A stretch of DNA of 64,000 nt from Stercorarius parasiticus (lineage: Eukaryota > Chordata > Aves > Charadriiformes > Stercorariidae). The stretch lies in assembly GCA_013396915.1 (NCBI GenBank), contig VWZL01001965.1:330304-394303 (forward strand), written 5' to 3'. Numbering within the stretch: the first letter of the stretch is position 1; each line of letters opens with the position of its first letter. The notes below the pieces were generated by a model. That model did not search any database and was not told the origin of the DNA. It worked only from the letters and a program-made list of their open reading frames with translations. Positions 34,543 to 49,100 of the stretch are shown one piece after another. The translations under genes were made by a program, and so were the position numbers.

Positions 34543-37500
34543 AACAGTATGTAAAAATTCGGTTTTGTTTTATTTCTACGATAGGAAAAAAAATAGATAA
34601 AATTATTTTATTGTATTTGTTCAACAGTTTTCAGCTGTTGGAGAGAAAGACCTCATGAAAAAGGTGCCTGTATGAAATCAGGACAGCGAACATTAAGTGG
34701 AAAAGGAAATTCTGTAACTTCCCACCCTGTGTTTTACAATCAATTCCAGTTACTAAAATTAAAAACTAGACTATTGGTTTTGGCATTTTGTTTTTCCCTC
34801 TCCTCGTAACTCTTTAATTTTGGTGAGCAGAACAACCACACTGTATTTTAAGAACAGGCTCAAGGCCAAAGTCCCTGACTTTCCATATAGCTGAAATGCT
34901 CCTGGAGCTGGCTGCAGGTGACCTGACAGGAACATCTGTGGGGTGCCCCGGGGGCCTCCTGTGCATTAGGGGACACCTCCCTACCTGTGACTCAGAGGTG
35001 CCATATAGCCGTGGGTGAAACACAGACCTTTTAATTATAGAATTGTTAGAATAGTGCCTGATCCATAATGCGTTGATACCTGCTCTTGTCTGTGCACTGG
35101 CTGCAGTGGATGATGACTCAGTAAAAAGGAAAAAAAAGAAAGAAACTTTTACTTTATACATGCCACGACATCAGTATTTTAAAAAGACTGGATAAATTGT
35201 TCAGATGCATGGCTCCTGGGCTGAGTCAGGCTTATAGCTCAATTTTATAATTAAATCCTCTATTCTAAATGCACAGTAAACTAATTCATCCATATTGAGG
35301 AGGGAAAGTCAGGTGTCTGTGTCTGTAGCTCATTCTCATCATTGCAACATTTAACCCTAGGTGTATACCTTGCGCTATTATTTAAGTCTGTTTTTCTTTT
35401 GCCACTGTGATCTCTCAATTCCAAACAAACTGCAGTTGGGAGTTTGTGACCCCACAGCATAACTTCCTCAGGTTACTTACCAGAAACCCACCCCATCAGT
35501 GTAGGAGTCCAAACTAACCACCTAAGAACGGTGCAGTCTCCAATAAAAAGGACCACAGATAGGTCAGGACAGAAAGGGCTCTAAACCAGCTCAAGGCTGA
35601 CAGAAGAATTCTTCAGGATAGAGTTTGAGAATAAAAAAAAACCCAAAGATGACAGCTGCATGCTTCTTGCCCTTACAAATACACAGCAAGCATTTTCCAT
35701 CCACCATCCCTTCTACCTTCTCTTTATGCAGTCTAAATTTCTTATTCCTTTACACCTGAAATAAGTTTGCTTGCCAGCGTGCACGCCACAGAGGGTCACT
35801 TGCATAAGATTAACAGTCTCTGATGAGAGAGCAGGAATTAATTGAAATGTTATCACTGAGCATCTCAGACCATTCTTCCCTGGATTTAAATCAGTGCAGT
35901 GCAGCCTGGTTATTGAAATACAGATTATCAAAAGGCTGCTCCCCTGGTGTATATGCATCACTGATTCAGATTATAGAAATACAAAGCAGTTGCCATTGCC
36001 ACTGCTGTATGAACTGCACTTGCTAAAGTTTTCTGGACAAGGTGAAACTAGAAATTAAGTGGTGGACATTTATCAGGCAAAGGACTTGTTACCAAGGCAA
36101 AACAGGTTTCCAGTTAGCCTAATAGCCTGGAAAGAAAGGAATCTTTCTCTGAATACCCTCAAAAGTCGATTATTTTCATGTTTCCTGACATACTTTTCAT
36201 GCCTTTGCTGGTAATATACAAGTATTTCATGGATCATTTCTATGTGCTGGGAATGTGACGCCCAAATGGATGTCCTTGGACCTTTTACTAGGAAGCATCT
36301 TACAGACATGGAAAGATGCAACAACTGAGCTAGAGGCAAACCTGTACAGCAGTCTGACATTAGTTATGGCAACAGGGAACTTTCACGTTAAAACAATGTG
36401 CATATTAAGCCGAATGAATGCTAATGAATTTCAGAGTTATAGGACAGAGGAGAGCTCAACGCTCCCTCTCCCTCAAAAAATAAAACAAGCAAACACTCCC
36501 ACAGTTGTTGCTTAGATAAACTAGCCTCCAAAATTTGTCTCCTGGCCTAGATTTTGAAGGGAAGGTTAATTAGAGGTTTTAGTTCTATGTAATGGTGAAA
36601 GCTCTTTAAGAAATAAAAATCTGTGGGCCTTGAATTCTGGAAGATTCTGGAGTGACAGAATGAAATCTAGCTAACAGCTGAAGTTTTTAATTCCTCTTGT
36701 GAAAATAATATGCTTAACGTATATATTGGATAAGGTGAGCTTGTGGGAATTTCTCGCATTCCACCGGCTGTCCCTTCCATCCTTAAAATGGGGACAAAGT
36801 TGTTATATTGCAGAAGGGACAGTTAATGGGAGGTAGAGCCCATATTAGTCCAATTCTGCTATTTTATCCATGAGAAGCAGCTCCTTACAAAAGGTGTCAA
36901 GCAGAAAGCTGTCACATGAGACACAGCAGGCAAGTGCTTGCCCTGCCCCAAAATGGCTTCGCTCTACGTATGCATGAATCCTTCATGTTCTGTAATTAAA
37001 AGGCCACATATTGGATTTATTTCTATGGACCAGATTCTACTAGTACTGGTAAGCAGGTCAAGTAAGTAACTGTTGGTTTTGTACCATTTATTTCCTAGAA
37101 GTTCTGAAAAGAAATGTGGTTACTTCGTCAAAACAAGTGGCCACTAAAGAAGCTCCCCTAAAAGCCACAAAACTTAATCCCTGGTCAACCTGCACAATTG
37201 GCTGTTCTAAACCCTTGGGAAACAGACTGTGCAATGAGAGATGTGAAAGGGACTCCCAGCAATACTGGGTACAAAAGTACCTTAAAACATTTTTGGAAAC
37301 TCCTGGTATCAGTCATCCCTGGCAGAGAAAACTTACCAATGGAGACAGTGACTTGATGCTCCAGTGGTCTGGATAGGAGAGACGAAATGAGGTGTTTTAA
37401 TTTTTTTCCGTTATGTGGGTAGAAAGTTGAAAACAGGTATTAAGAGTTATAAACTCAGTGTGGGGAAATGCAGCTCTGTTTCTTTTAAAGTCTGAAAATC

Positions 37501-38978
37501 CAGCCCAGCCCACTCCCAAAACATCTGACCCTACAAGGCTTGAGAGGTAATACAAATGAAACAGGAAGAAATTGGAAGATCAAGAATAAAGTCAGAAACA
37601 TGGCATAGATGTATTCCCAAATACAGCGTTACTTGGCTATAATTCAAGATTTTATATTCAGTAAGGTTGGCCCTTAAGTAACAAATGCAATTCCTTCAGC
37701 ATGTCAATATGAACTTCATAGCATTTTTTTAGTCAACCTTTTTTTTTTTAATTTTTACGACCAGTTATTAATTACAGAGCTTTAAATCGAGCAAGTGGCA
37801 TAAATTTTTAACAACACAAAGCCTTAGCTGAATGTAATCTAATAAATCAATTATTTATTACCTTATTATTTTTATTTCCGTGCAAAGCCCCAGTCCTGAA
37901 ACTGCCCCTACAGGTGGATTAAGGCAATCTGAGGCCCTGAACACAGCATAAAACTGGATGTGGTCCAACCTGCCTACTGTAGCCTTTCCCTTCTTCCTTT
38001 TTTAGTGACCATACTTCACCTGTGAGACCCTTGAGGGAGGCCGATCACCATTTCTGTTTGGATCGGTTGGCTTCACACCTCTTGACTAGGTGGGTCTCCA
38101 GCAGTATACCACACGTTTTGGGGTTGTGACCTGAACCCACAGGGCTAAATTTCCAGCACATTCTGAATAGCAACTGCCCGAATCCAGCTCCTTTTAATGA
38201 CAGGACGGTTATTTTCCATGATCAGCATTAAGAATTGGCATCAGTATTTGAGTTAAGGTAGAACCAGCTGAAATCATAGCCTGAATTTTCTAGTTATGTA
38301 TTAGGTCATTGCCTTGAAGAATTTCAAATCAAAAGACAAAAGCCAGGAGAAAAGAAATATCAGTATTCTTATTTATTAATATTAATAAAAAATGAAACCT
38401 AAGACTGGGGCTAAACTTTGCACATTTTATTTTTGATAGGTCTCCTTCAAAAGGGATATCTCTGTGAACTAAGGAACCAGTAGAATAGCCACAGGAAGGA
38501 GGAGGTATATTATAAAAGCAGGCAGGACTTTGTGGTTTTTATGAAGGACATGATTGTGAAAACTGGATCCGAAACCCCTATAAAACTTGTAGATCACCGT
38601 ATTCAAAATTTTTAACTGCACAGACAAGACTGATGTCAAACATTAACTTCTCAGTGATGGGTACAAACTTTGGAAATTACCTGACATCTTGGTTACAAGT
38701 ATAAAGAATTTAGATAAACGGTCCAATTTCTTCCGTGATGAGCCTCTATAGTTTTTTACTGTGGATCTTTCATTCAGACAGCTGGTATCTTTGCTCCTCA
38801 CTGAAAGCAATAGGAATTCTTCTTGCACCAGAAATTTAGGAACCAAACAGAAAGGAAAATAATTCATTGCCACAGGACATAGCAAGCACACTTGCTAAGA
38901 CACAAGACTATAGCAAATACTAGACAGCTTAAAGAAATTTTTAAATAACATTATATGTATCCTCCCTAGACAAGTGAC

Positions 38979-38991
38979 TTTTTTTTTTTTT
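38979..38991. repeat. T homopolymer
   Basis: Thirteen consecutive T. Confidence 0.9.
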
Positions 38992-41337
38992 ACACTAACA
39001 ACATAGAGATGTTTTCCTGACCATCAGCGTTCAGAATTGAGCTAACATTCTCAGAAGATAGATATACGTGGCACCTTGCCATTAATCCGCTGAGTCATCC
39101 TGGTCTTCTCTAACAGTTGCCGTGATAACCTCCAGTGTGTTCTGCAATGCCAGGAGACCAAAAGACCACTCTCAGTGATCTGTTGAGCCACAGTGTCACA
39201 TCCATAGTCACTCAGTTCCTCTCCACTTCCCACTAACTCACTAATAAAAAAACGCAAGCAGCACCTTGCATGTGGCATGTTTTTCTTGTGTGTGAGAGGA
39301 TTATTTTTCTTGACCATTTAGCTGCTGATTTCATAACACAGGATATATGGTCAGGAGGCAGTCAGTTGTATAGGAATCTACACACAAATCTTGAATGATT
39401 AAAAAAAGACATGCTGAGCACCTCACTGTGCATAAAAGGTAGGCGGCAATTTCAGACCAGCTAACACACGCTCCCTTCACAACCTATCACAAATATTCCC
39501 ACTGAATTATCAATTCCATTTATTCAAGTGAATAAACACTCCCTATTGAAAAGGATGTCATAGTTCAGTCTGAATTCAGACCTTTTTTTGTTTTTTGATT
39601 ATTCCTCAAGCTACATTTAACTTGCTTGAATGTGTTTCATGTTTCAATGCCAGACTGAAGAATTTCTGTAGAAGACTCTCTATGCCTCCTTTTCTCATAA
39701 GTGCTCTGTTGTGACTCCTTAGCATTCACAGTATGAAACGTGTTGATCCATATAAAGGTCAGAACCACATTTTTTCCTTTACGTGTCCTGAAGACTTGAG
39801 TCTAATTTTTAGTTCCAGGTTTCTGGGAGTAATGCTGGTTGAATTCTGCTTCAGAGTTATTCTGTATAGCCCAATCTTGTGTGCTTAAAATTCCCTGTTT
39901 TTATGAAGATGCTAGCCATTCCAGAAAGCAAAAATTCTAAAGAATGATAAATGTATAGGTAACCTTCATACCCCTCTTTACAAATTTGCATTTCCTGCTC
40001 AGGCTTTGGGCACAGGCTCTGAGAAATCAGGGGATTTTATTCCTTTATTCTTCCCCTTAACCTGCAAGAGGTAGGAAAAGCTCCCTTTTCCCAAGGCATT
40101 GGTTAACAGGACACATACCAGCGAGGTGGAACTGTAATTTGCTGCTTCTTTTAAGCCATCAGGAAATGTTAATGTATTTGTAGCACCATAAATTAAGGAA
40201 GACTGTACACAGTGAGCCCACTTCTATATATAGATCCCTCACTCATCATCCACAGATGGCAAGTTTGAGATGAGGAACACAGTGGCTCAATGTTTTTACT
40301 TTGTTTATCTAAAACATGTATTTTTAATAATATACTACATTCCACGTGTCTTTACAGCTTTCACGTTCAGGAAGGAAGGCTTTGTTTACGCTTGACTAGA
40401 GAAAGTATTTCATTTGCCTGCCAATATGGGCCATGCGTATCAAGATGGAGCTGAGAAATATAGACGCAAGGATCAACAAATAGGGAAATAATGTGCCAAA
40501 GCTTGTCAAGTAGAAACATTAAGGCACATTTATACATGAACCATATTTGTGTGATAAAATCTGTATTGCTCACGAATATCAGAAGGGCCATACATAAGAG
40601 AGGGGCCTTTTTCTGTTGGATTTCTAACGCTGTTCTGTAACGCTGGTGAGAAAAAGAGTATGGCCACTGCTCTCCACACTGCTTCGTGGCTCTGGAATTT
40701 TCATTGTTTGCTTTTCTTTTACCAGGATAGGTGTCTCAGAGAGCAGAGGTCCTATAAATTTCAACAGCAGGGGGGGCCCTGCAGATAAATCACAACAATA
40801 GGAACCAGTATTCCTGTGGGTTCTTGACCTTGCTGTATCCTTGTTTTCTTTCATTTAAATAGAGATGAAAATACCACCTTTTCTAGACATCTGTACATAA
40901 AAAAGTGATAAGCCTTACTAAACACCAACCAAAATGCTAAATGTGGATGGGCAGCATTTCATAAGTGGGACTGATAAGGCTGTGAATTTATGTCTTATCT
41001 CCCACAACCCACACCTTTTATAGTACTCCCATGTTCCCAAGCCCAGCTTTCTTTTATAGCTTATACTAATCCACTCCTGTCTGGGAACTTTGTGTTGAAA
41101 GCTTGGCAAGCCAAAGGGTTCACACTGGCTGCCCAGCTGGTTGCTGACTCTGGGAATGGGTAAGGGGCACAGTTCTTGGTTTTCTACCAATAGTGTTATT
41201 ACTGCCAGTATTTGTCCCCTCAGCCTGCTATTCATACTCACAGAGCTACTGGGAATTTAATATCTTTCAGCTATCTGAATCATAAGCAGAATCCAGTAGC
41301 TTCAAAAACAGTTGGGAGGAGTGAAACAACAAAAATA

Positions 41338-41377
41338 CCAGCAAAATATACAGGAAACCAACAAAATATACAGGGGA
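41338..41377. repeat. 20-bp imperfect tandem duplication
   Basis: Two adjacent copies sharing CAAAATATACAGG, matching at 17 of 20 positions. Confidence 0.85.
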
Positions 41378-43130
41378 TACTTTCTTTGTGGAGAGTCATC
41401 TTTCAAATTTAAATACCGACAATAAGACTCTACATGTAGAGTAACTCTCATTACAAAATGTTTTACAAATGAATAACAGAGATCATTTCATATTCTTCCA
41501 AAGTGCAACCTTTGGAACAAAGCTGTAATTTAATAAAGCACATCAGCATAACTAAATAGTCTTTGGACAGGGAAAGAAAAGGGATTCTGCAGGCAGCACA
41601 ATTGCCAGTAAGGCACAAAATAAAATTCTGTACTGAACAAAACTGTCTTTTGAAAACATAGTGCAACACAAAAGACTTGCAAGGTAGCTAACACCGGAGC
41701 TGGAAAGATGCAGTTTCAGAGCCTCTCTTAGGACGTCCTTCCTTACGTAAGGGATTATATCTTCTACAGACAGTACTATTGAAGATATTGGGAATATCCA
41801 CATGACCAACTGTCGTACTTTCTGTACGGAGGAAACTAAATTGGAAATGGATACTCGGTTCTGCTGAGGCCTGTCCTTGTGCATAGTTTAATGCTTTCTC
41901 CCCTGAATGTCCTTCTTCATGGCACTGAAGGACCTCTCTGTACTCATTCATCAACAACTTTGTCCAAGTTGTTTGCCCAGGTCTATCTTTGAGAAAGCCA
42001 GTTTTCATTTATTTTATTTAAATAAATAGATAGGAAGAGGGTACCCTGGGATGTGAGGGAATGCACAGATCTGAGAGAATGTGAAAGACTGCAAGGACTA
42101 CTTGATTATTGATTATATGGGGTGGAATAAAGTGTGAGAGAAAGGAGAGAGTTTCAAAGAAAAACACTAAAATTAAACAGTGCCTGGCTTTGAAATCTAG
42201 GAGAAGTAGTGTACTTTGAGGATGAAAGTGGAAAATTTATTCATGAATTTATATCTTTGAGAATTTTTATTAAGCAGCTCTTATGAAAGAGCCATGGATC
42301 CTCTGGCCGCAGAGGAACAGGACAACAGATTGACGTGCTAGCCAAAAACAGTGTTCCTTGCACTCCTGGGTCACACACACACTGGAGTGGATTATTGATT
42401 CATTGATCCATGAAAGGGAATTGCATTGATAACAGTCATTTCTTGCAGGTTCCTCTGTAAGCACTGGTGCAGGTCATGGCTGCTTAACCTGCAAGACTTG
42501 ATGGATTTGCAAGCACAGGGCAAGACAACTTGCAAGCCATCTTAATGACTTGTATGATTCTGTATTTTTTTTAATGTGCTGCTATAAAAGTCTCTGCTGC
42601 TAAAATTGAGTCAAATAGAACTTATCTGAGAAATCCTGCGTTCAAAATAACAAACTTTACCAAGCTGCACATGCTCAGGCAGCCTGGAGATGCCATCAAC
42701 TCTGGCTTTAAAATATTAATCAATGACTAGGGCGAAAGTGAGCCATTCAAAAACACAAAAAAGTTCTTGGGTCCAGTTTATGAGTTACTATCCAACCTCC
42801 TTAGATCCCAAAGTCACTACGTTACTAAATGTGAGTGATGTTTACTGCATGCAGAGCCTCCGAGAAATCATTCTCAGCCTTCCAAAGCAATTTTCCAGCC
42901 TCTGGTTTTTGGTATAAAATCGTTACAAGTTTCTTCTTCTCATGTATGCAGTAATTTGAATGGAGTGTGGCTGCTGCAGGGAATTAGAGGACGTGGTTGA
43001 ACTTCACTTCCAAATCATTAGTTGAGACTGATAGAATTGGTCACAGGGGTCAGTGGAGCGAGTAGGCCACAGCCGTACAGCTGTGAGCCACGGGGACAGG
43101 AATCCACCTTAAAATTTTGTTTGGGTTTGG

Positions 43131-43154
43131 TTTTTGTTTGTTTTTTTTTTTTTT
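43131..43154. repeat. T-rich tract
   Basis: TTTTTGTTTG followed by fourteen T. It could be a decayed minus-strand poly(A), but no retrocopy is seen next to it. Confidence 0.85.
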
Positions 43155-46100
43155 AAAGGGATGAAAAGACATTCAGAGGGTTTCAAAATCCTGGCTTGCT
43201 GTCTAACGCCTACAGGTTCTATTAGCATAATTCTTCCCTGTGCTTTATCACTGATTACAATGCAGATGATCTCAGGAGCAAAGACCTTTCCATCCCCTGC
43301 CAATAGTAGCCTGGTGGCCTGAACTCTATTTTCCCAGATTCATGTAATATTCAGAGGAAAGAAACTTCAGTCCTTTACCACCTTTCTTTCTCCTGCCTCT
43401 GAAATGTGGGTCTGCAATATACATATGCACACATGCAGACCTACATCATAGAGGAGCATAAGAAAAAAAACATAAGCACTGGAAAAACCTCCAAACTTAA
43501 ATTTCTGTATTGAAATCAACGTACATAGGGCAATGATATCAGTGAGACTGTCAGGTCAATGCTAATGATTTGGGAAACCTTGCTGATGAGATCCAATTTA
43601 GCTAATGGAAACTTCCTCATTTATAAACAAAATAGAAGATTCTACATTTGAAGCTTCATCTGGACAAAATTAGTTTTTCCATGTTAAAAACAGTGTTACA
43701 ACCTTTCTATCTGTTGAATCACTTCATTTATTTTTCTTACCAGATATTATTTCAGATCTACACAGACTGGCTTTTCTTTCTGAAGTCCTCCACATCTTGG
43801 TTCCTTAATTTTGGATATATTTCTGAGATTGCTAAACTCAGTTGCCCCTTGTCCATTGCCTTTAAAGTAAAAGGAACACATGAGAGCCTAGATCTCCTTT
43901 CTAGGGGTGTCTTCAGAAGTTAACCACCAGTGCATTTAATTCCTATACTAAATGACCCATTTTAAATGCTCCCTATCTTTGACTTTCCTTTTTTTTCCTG
44001 CTACAATGCAATCTATAAAGAGATATAATACTTGCAAAATGTGTGAAATCTTTCGTCTGCAAGTAGCATATATTTAAATTAAACATCAAAAGGACTTGTA
44101 CCTCTGCTTAGCTAAACAATATTAAATTGCCATACATACACAGCACATCAAAAATACCTTCACGCTGTGGATTTGTTATGTTTTGTGCACACAGAGGAAG
44201 GAATAATTTTTTGCTGTTTTCCTTTTACTTTTGTGGAGAACAGGGGAAGAGTTTCTGGTTTTTTGTTTTTTTTTTCAGAATGTGTCCCAAAGAAGTCAGT
44301 CACTACCGTTGCTGTTTAGTATATTCTTCCTGCAATCACAAGAAGAGCTGATTTTTTTGTGGGTTTTTTTTGTCATTACGGGACACTGAAATTCACATAT
44401 TGCTAGTGAAACTGATGTTAACACTTTTTTCAGGTCACCTTGCAGTGACTGATTCAGTCTTACATCCAGCCTGGCTTGGTCACTCAGCTCAGCCTCTTGA
44501 AAACAGACATGTCCTGGTGAGCAATATGGATTTGTCCACCAAAAGAAAACAAATTAAGACCCAAGTTCTGCTTGAAGTCCCCATAAAAGATGATGATTTT
44601 CATGTACCCAGCAACACAACACAGGTAACAAGAAAGAATTATATACACTAGACTTGAATGACAATAGTTTGACCCAGAAAATTTAGTCAGAAAAAAAGAA
44701 TGAAGGGAAAGAAAATCTTGTGACAATCTGGGTAGAATTCGGCAAATAATTTTGATTAAAAAGGGGAAAGATATTTATAAAGATATTTCATTTTCTGAAG
44801 AAAATTCTCATTTTGAAGAAGCCTTCACTATTTTAAAATGAAAAAAGCCCAAGCAAATAGGAAGGGAAAAAAGGCTTAGAATTAAAGTATTTGGGTTAAC
44901 TAAAGCAATGTATTTTTATAGCTTAATCCAAGAGAAAGCATTTCAGAACTCTTTTCTTTTTCAAGATTTTCCAGGCAGGAGCAAGGGCAGTCATTAATTG
45001 CACATCATTATTCTACCAATGCTGGAGTCAAAGGCAAAACAATTCTTACAGGCGAACCCAGGTTTAATACACACCCCAAGAGGAACAGAACTGCAGCAGC
45101 AGGGAGCTCAGGCTAGACTGCAAAAGCTGTTGGAACAGGAAGGTGGATTACGCAGCCTACACTGAGCATCACACTGCTGCAGAGCTTTGTGGCTCCCAGC
45201 ACCGCACTCCAGGTTAGCTGCAGCCTTGGAACAGGACTAACAACAGACAGGATTGTTTACTTTAACCTGGAACAATAGTCTGAGTACAACAAAATAGTGG
45301 CTAATGAGCCTAGGTACAAAAAGTTTACCCAGAGTTTTTTCCTCTGCTTGGGCTCTAGGCCACCTTTCTTCCTCCAAATGACCATTTATATCAATTTTCT
45401 TTTCTGTCTTCTCAACTTCTAGATTACTTTGCTTTTCATGATTCCACTCATCACCTTCTAATAAATGAACAATAAACTGTTTGTGTGAGAGACACAACGT
45501 GTTTAAAGGGAGGTTCACAGCTGTTTCTCTTTAGGCACCTGGGCTAACCTGCTTAAATTTGGGCGCAAGGTGCTATCAGTTTCTTCTATAATGGATGGAA
45601 AGAGCTGGAGTTTTCCAGGAGATAATTCAGCACACCCAGGTGAGGATCCCTTCCCTAGCTACACTGAGTCTGGAAACTGAAGTTGGATATTGCAAATTTT
45701 TTTTCTATCCCCTTAGTCATCTTAATCATTTTACTAGTGCTTCTGTTATTTTTTTGCCTAGTAAAGTTCTCTGAGAGAAAAATATAGTTTTTCAGTTTGT
45801 AGCTGAGGGAGGTTTTAAACTCATAACCTGGGCTACAACAGTGATTTATTCCTTAATAGAAAAAGGACTATGGATGCAAGCCTGATACAGTTTTCTGACA
45901 CCAATAGGATATGGTCAGGTGCTGTTCCTGCAGAGTTGAAAGCTATTAACTGAGGCAGCCAAACCTTAGTTGGTCTCCTGTAACAGGCTGCTAAATAATG
46001 AAATATATTTGACTTAAAGGGGCATTATTCAAGGAGTGTCAGCCTGCAGTATGTGTTATAAAACTTTGATTGGGGTTTTGGTGAAGAATAAAGGAGCATA

Positions 46101-49100
46101 TGATTACAATTCTTCTGCGATGATAAGATAAGTAAAGTAGAGAAATAGGTGTTACTGAGGACCTTTGAATGCTGTCCACTATAACAATACCCAGAAAAAT
46201 ATCCATGAGCTTCCCTCAGATGGATTGCTAAACTTCTATGTCACTGACTTAGTTATAATTAAACTACTTCAAGGCAACAGGAAGGGAGGCGTTTATCACT
46301 ATATTTTTTTTTGTGTGTGTAAATGTTTGCTACACATTTGTTACATCTTTTTTTTCTTATTTTTAGTTTCTGTGGCTGGCTGGAACATGATGACACCTAT
46401 GTAATATAAGCATACAATATCACTTTTATGTGTTTCAAAATAAACCTTGTACATTGACTTATCTGTAAATCTTCCCAGACAAGTTTGAAAGTACATTCTA
46501 ATTGCTGAGGATTAGTAATAACAGATTGCCAAAGTGGTCTGAAATTAAAACCAGCACAGATTACTGTGATTTATAGTGTACCCGCCACTTGTACCTGTTG
46601 TGAATAAAAATGTAAGGCATCTATCGCCAGTCCCTCCTGGGACGTGCAAAGGCAGTTCAGTGTCAGCTACAAAGGAAGAGCTTGTGGCACAGGTAGAGAA
46701 GGAAACTGTCTGGGCTTCTTCTTGTGACCTCCCACTCACAGGTACGTTAGTTGATGTGATAAATAAACATTGTAGCTCAAGCAACCAAATCTTTACAAGG
46801 GAAGCCAATGTTTTTTTTTACTGCTGTTTTCTTTAATTCCAATGCCCACTTAAAACTGTAAAACTTCTGTGGATCCTAGGGTCAATTGCAAATTCATTGT
46901 CCTAAAAATTTAAAGCAAAACAGGTGAATAAGCTTAAAAGGATTGTGAATTATTCACTCGCTTGTCCAAACAGCTCTCATAAATACCTATAGTTAACCAG
47001 ACATAAGACAACATGGTTCTTCTTCTGCTTCATACTACCTTTTCCTAGGTACCTCTGTTTGATGATGGAAGCTTCTCTGACATACCAGGAATTTTTTTCA
47101 ACTTCATAGTGCTCTAAGGTCTCCTAAGCCTTCCCAACTCTTCCTCTTCTTTCCTAACCTTCTCTTGCTTTAGGATGTTCAGCATATTTGAGAACCCCAA
47201 GTCAGAGTGAGAAGAAGCCTTACGGAAGGAGTTAAGTGTTTGGGTAAGAAGGGGCTCAGCACCTTTGTGGGAAGCAAGATGTCTATTCCTACTTTACAAG
47301 GAAGGACGTGACTGCAGACAGACCCAGTTATTGCAGAAACTTAGGAAAGAAAGGGAAAAATTTACTGCTGCCAATTCTGAAAATGTGTAGAGCACTCTAA
47401 AAAGATGTATTATAGAGGTGACAACTGCTCCCTTTTTTCTATAACTTTTCCCATTCATGTTTGCAAACACTTTGTATTGTGGAGTGGAAACACCAATGTA
47501 CTGCAAAAAATCAAGCTACTAAAGCCCTGATGTTGCTGTGGAGTCATTCCAGGGTTTTTTGTGGAAGACAGCTCAAGCTGCTAGTTGGAGAAAATATCAG
47601 ACCCTTCACAGATCAAGGCAATGGCTTGGGGTTTTTTTCAGCTGTTTTCACTGAACCGGTGAAAGCTCTGCAGCAGAGTAGAATCTGGCTTTCCTCCTCA
47701 ATTAAATTTTTACTTATTATGTTTATGAGATACAAGAAAGCACTTTTGGAATGAAGATCCAAGTACATAGTTGCTTTCTCATTGCAAGGAATAACATTTA
47801 CTGCCACAAAATAAGTGACATTGACAACTCGGGAAAATGGAAAAGAAAATATTTCCAGTGAGTCAGAGCTTTTTCTTGTGTAAAGCTCAATGCCCAGTGA
47901 TGCCAGCTTGTATCAGTGGAGAACAGCATCATTTTGTGGTGACTATCAGATAGTTACGTTTCTACGCAACTGGCAGTTCACCGTTGTGGTTATGTATTTA
48001 TGCCAGGAAAGATGAGCACAAAATGTTTTCCAAATTGGTTATATCCGCTCCTATTCAGTGAAAGGATGACGCAGGCTACATAGTCATGGTAAATCTAAAT
48101 CATCGCCTTTAAAATTAACTTTTGAATTCTTCTTTTATTCAAGCTGGCAAGAAATCAATCCCTAATCACTTTTCAGCTATTTTTCCCAAACCTCATATTT
48201 CTCCTTTTATCTAAATCTGCAACTTGGCTTCCTGATAACTAGCAAGTTATGACAAATAAGTTAAAGCACCGTGCTCTTCATGTGCAATATGTCTGAAAAA
48301 GGTATTCATAATCTCTTGGGTTATATATTTTAGAATCTCAATTTAAATGCAGATTTTTAAGTCCCCAGTTAAGCATCCATGAGGGATGTATCTTACTTGA
48401 TTAAAATACCAATAGTGAAAATATTTTGAATTTAATGTTTTCCTCCACAGAGTGAACCTAGTTAATAGGGAGTCCCAAAGAGGATAAAGTTTAATAGACG
48501 ATTTTTTTCAGGGAATTTTCAGGTAATGTAGTAATTCTCCAAGTAGGCTTATTTCAATATAACAGAATTCCAATGTACTTACTCACAAAGAAGATAATAC
48601 ATTTCAGCTAATGCCTAAGTCATTTTTCCCTTTGTTCTCTAAATTAATATTTACCTGTACAACAACTCTCAACGAACAAGAGTTCCTGCTGGAGGTAAAA
48701 AGCCCAAAAATTGCAATTTGCCATATTGCACCTTGACTATGTTTCACACAGCCCTGAAGCTAAAGAAGGTGCTCGTATTTACTTAGTTGAGACATATTAT
48801 CAGGCTGGCTAAGTACAAATGCTAGCCTTTGTAGGCCTTCTCTGCAACCGATTGGGAATGGTAGCCTCTTTCAGAGCAGGAGCCGATTTTAGGAAGCTTA
48901 GGCAGGCTGGCCAGCTAGCTTACCTGGATAAGATGGGTTCCTCTGACACTTATGATAACATCTTCTAGGCTTGCCTTTGCTGCATTGAATGCACATATAT
49001 ATTCCAAATTATATCAAACAACTCCCATAAGGCAAGTAAGTGCTCAACTATTTTCAGATGTAGGGTTTTGGATTTAAAAAAAAAAAATATTCCCCAAAAT

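Larger units (their letters stand above)
34543..43130. other. Non-coding stretch
   Basis: About 8.6 kb. It contains AT-rich blocks (for example 37640-37880, with several ATTA motifs), a T-run at 38979-38991 and the 20-bp duplication at 41338-41377. Open frames stay below about 115 codons. Overlapping minus-strand frames at 41552-42008 are unrecognised. No transposon end is evident. Confidence 0.55.

Noticed and set aside
37116..37376. Open frame whose start contains KQVATK-like text, reminiscent of the histone H3 tail
   Set aside because: Only about six residues resemble H3; nothing downstream matches the histone fold, and the nucleotide sequence is not similar.
46545..46836. Opposite-strand frames of 86-87 codons with a donor-like CACAG/GTACGT at about 46740
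   Set aside because: No acceptor or protein similarity seen; a single donor-like word is expected by chance.
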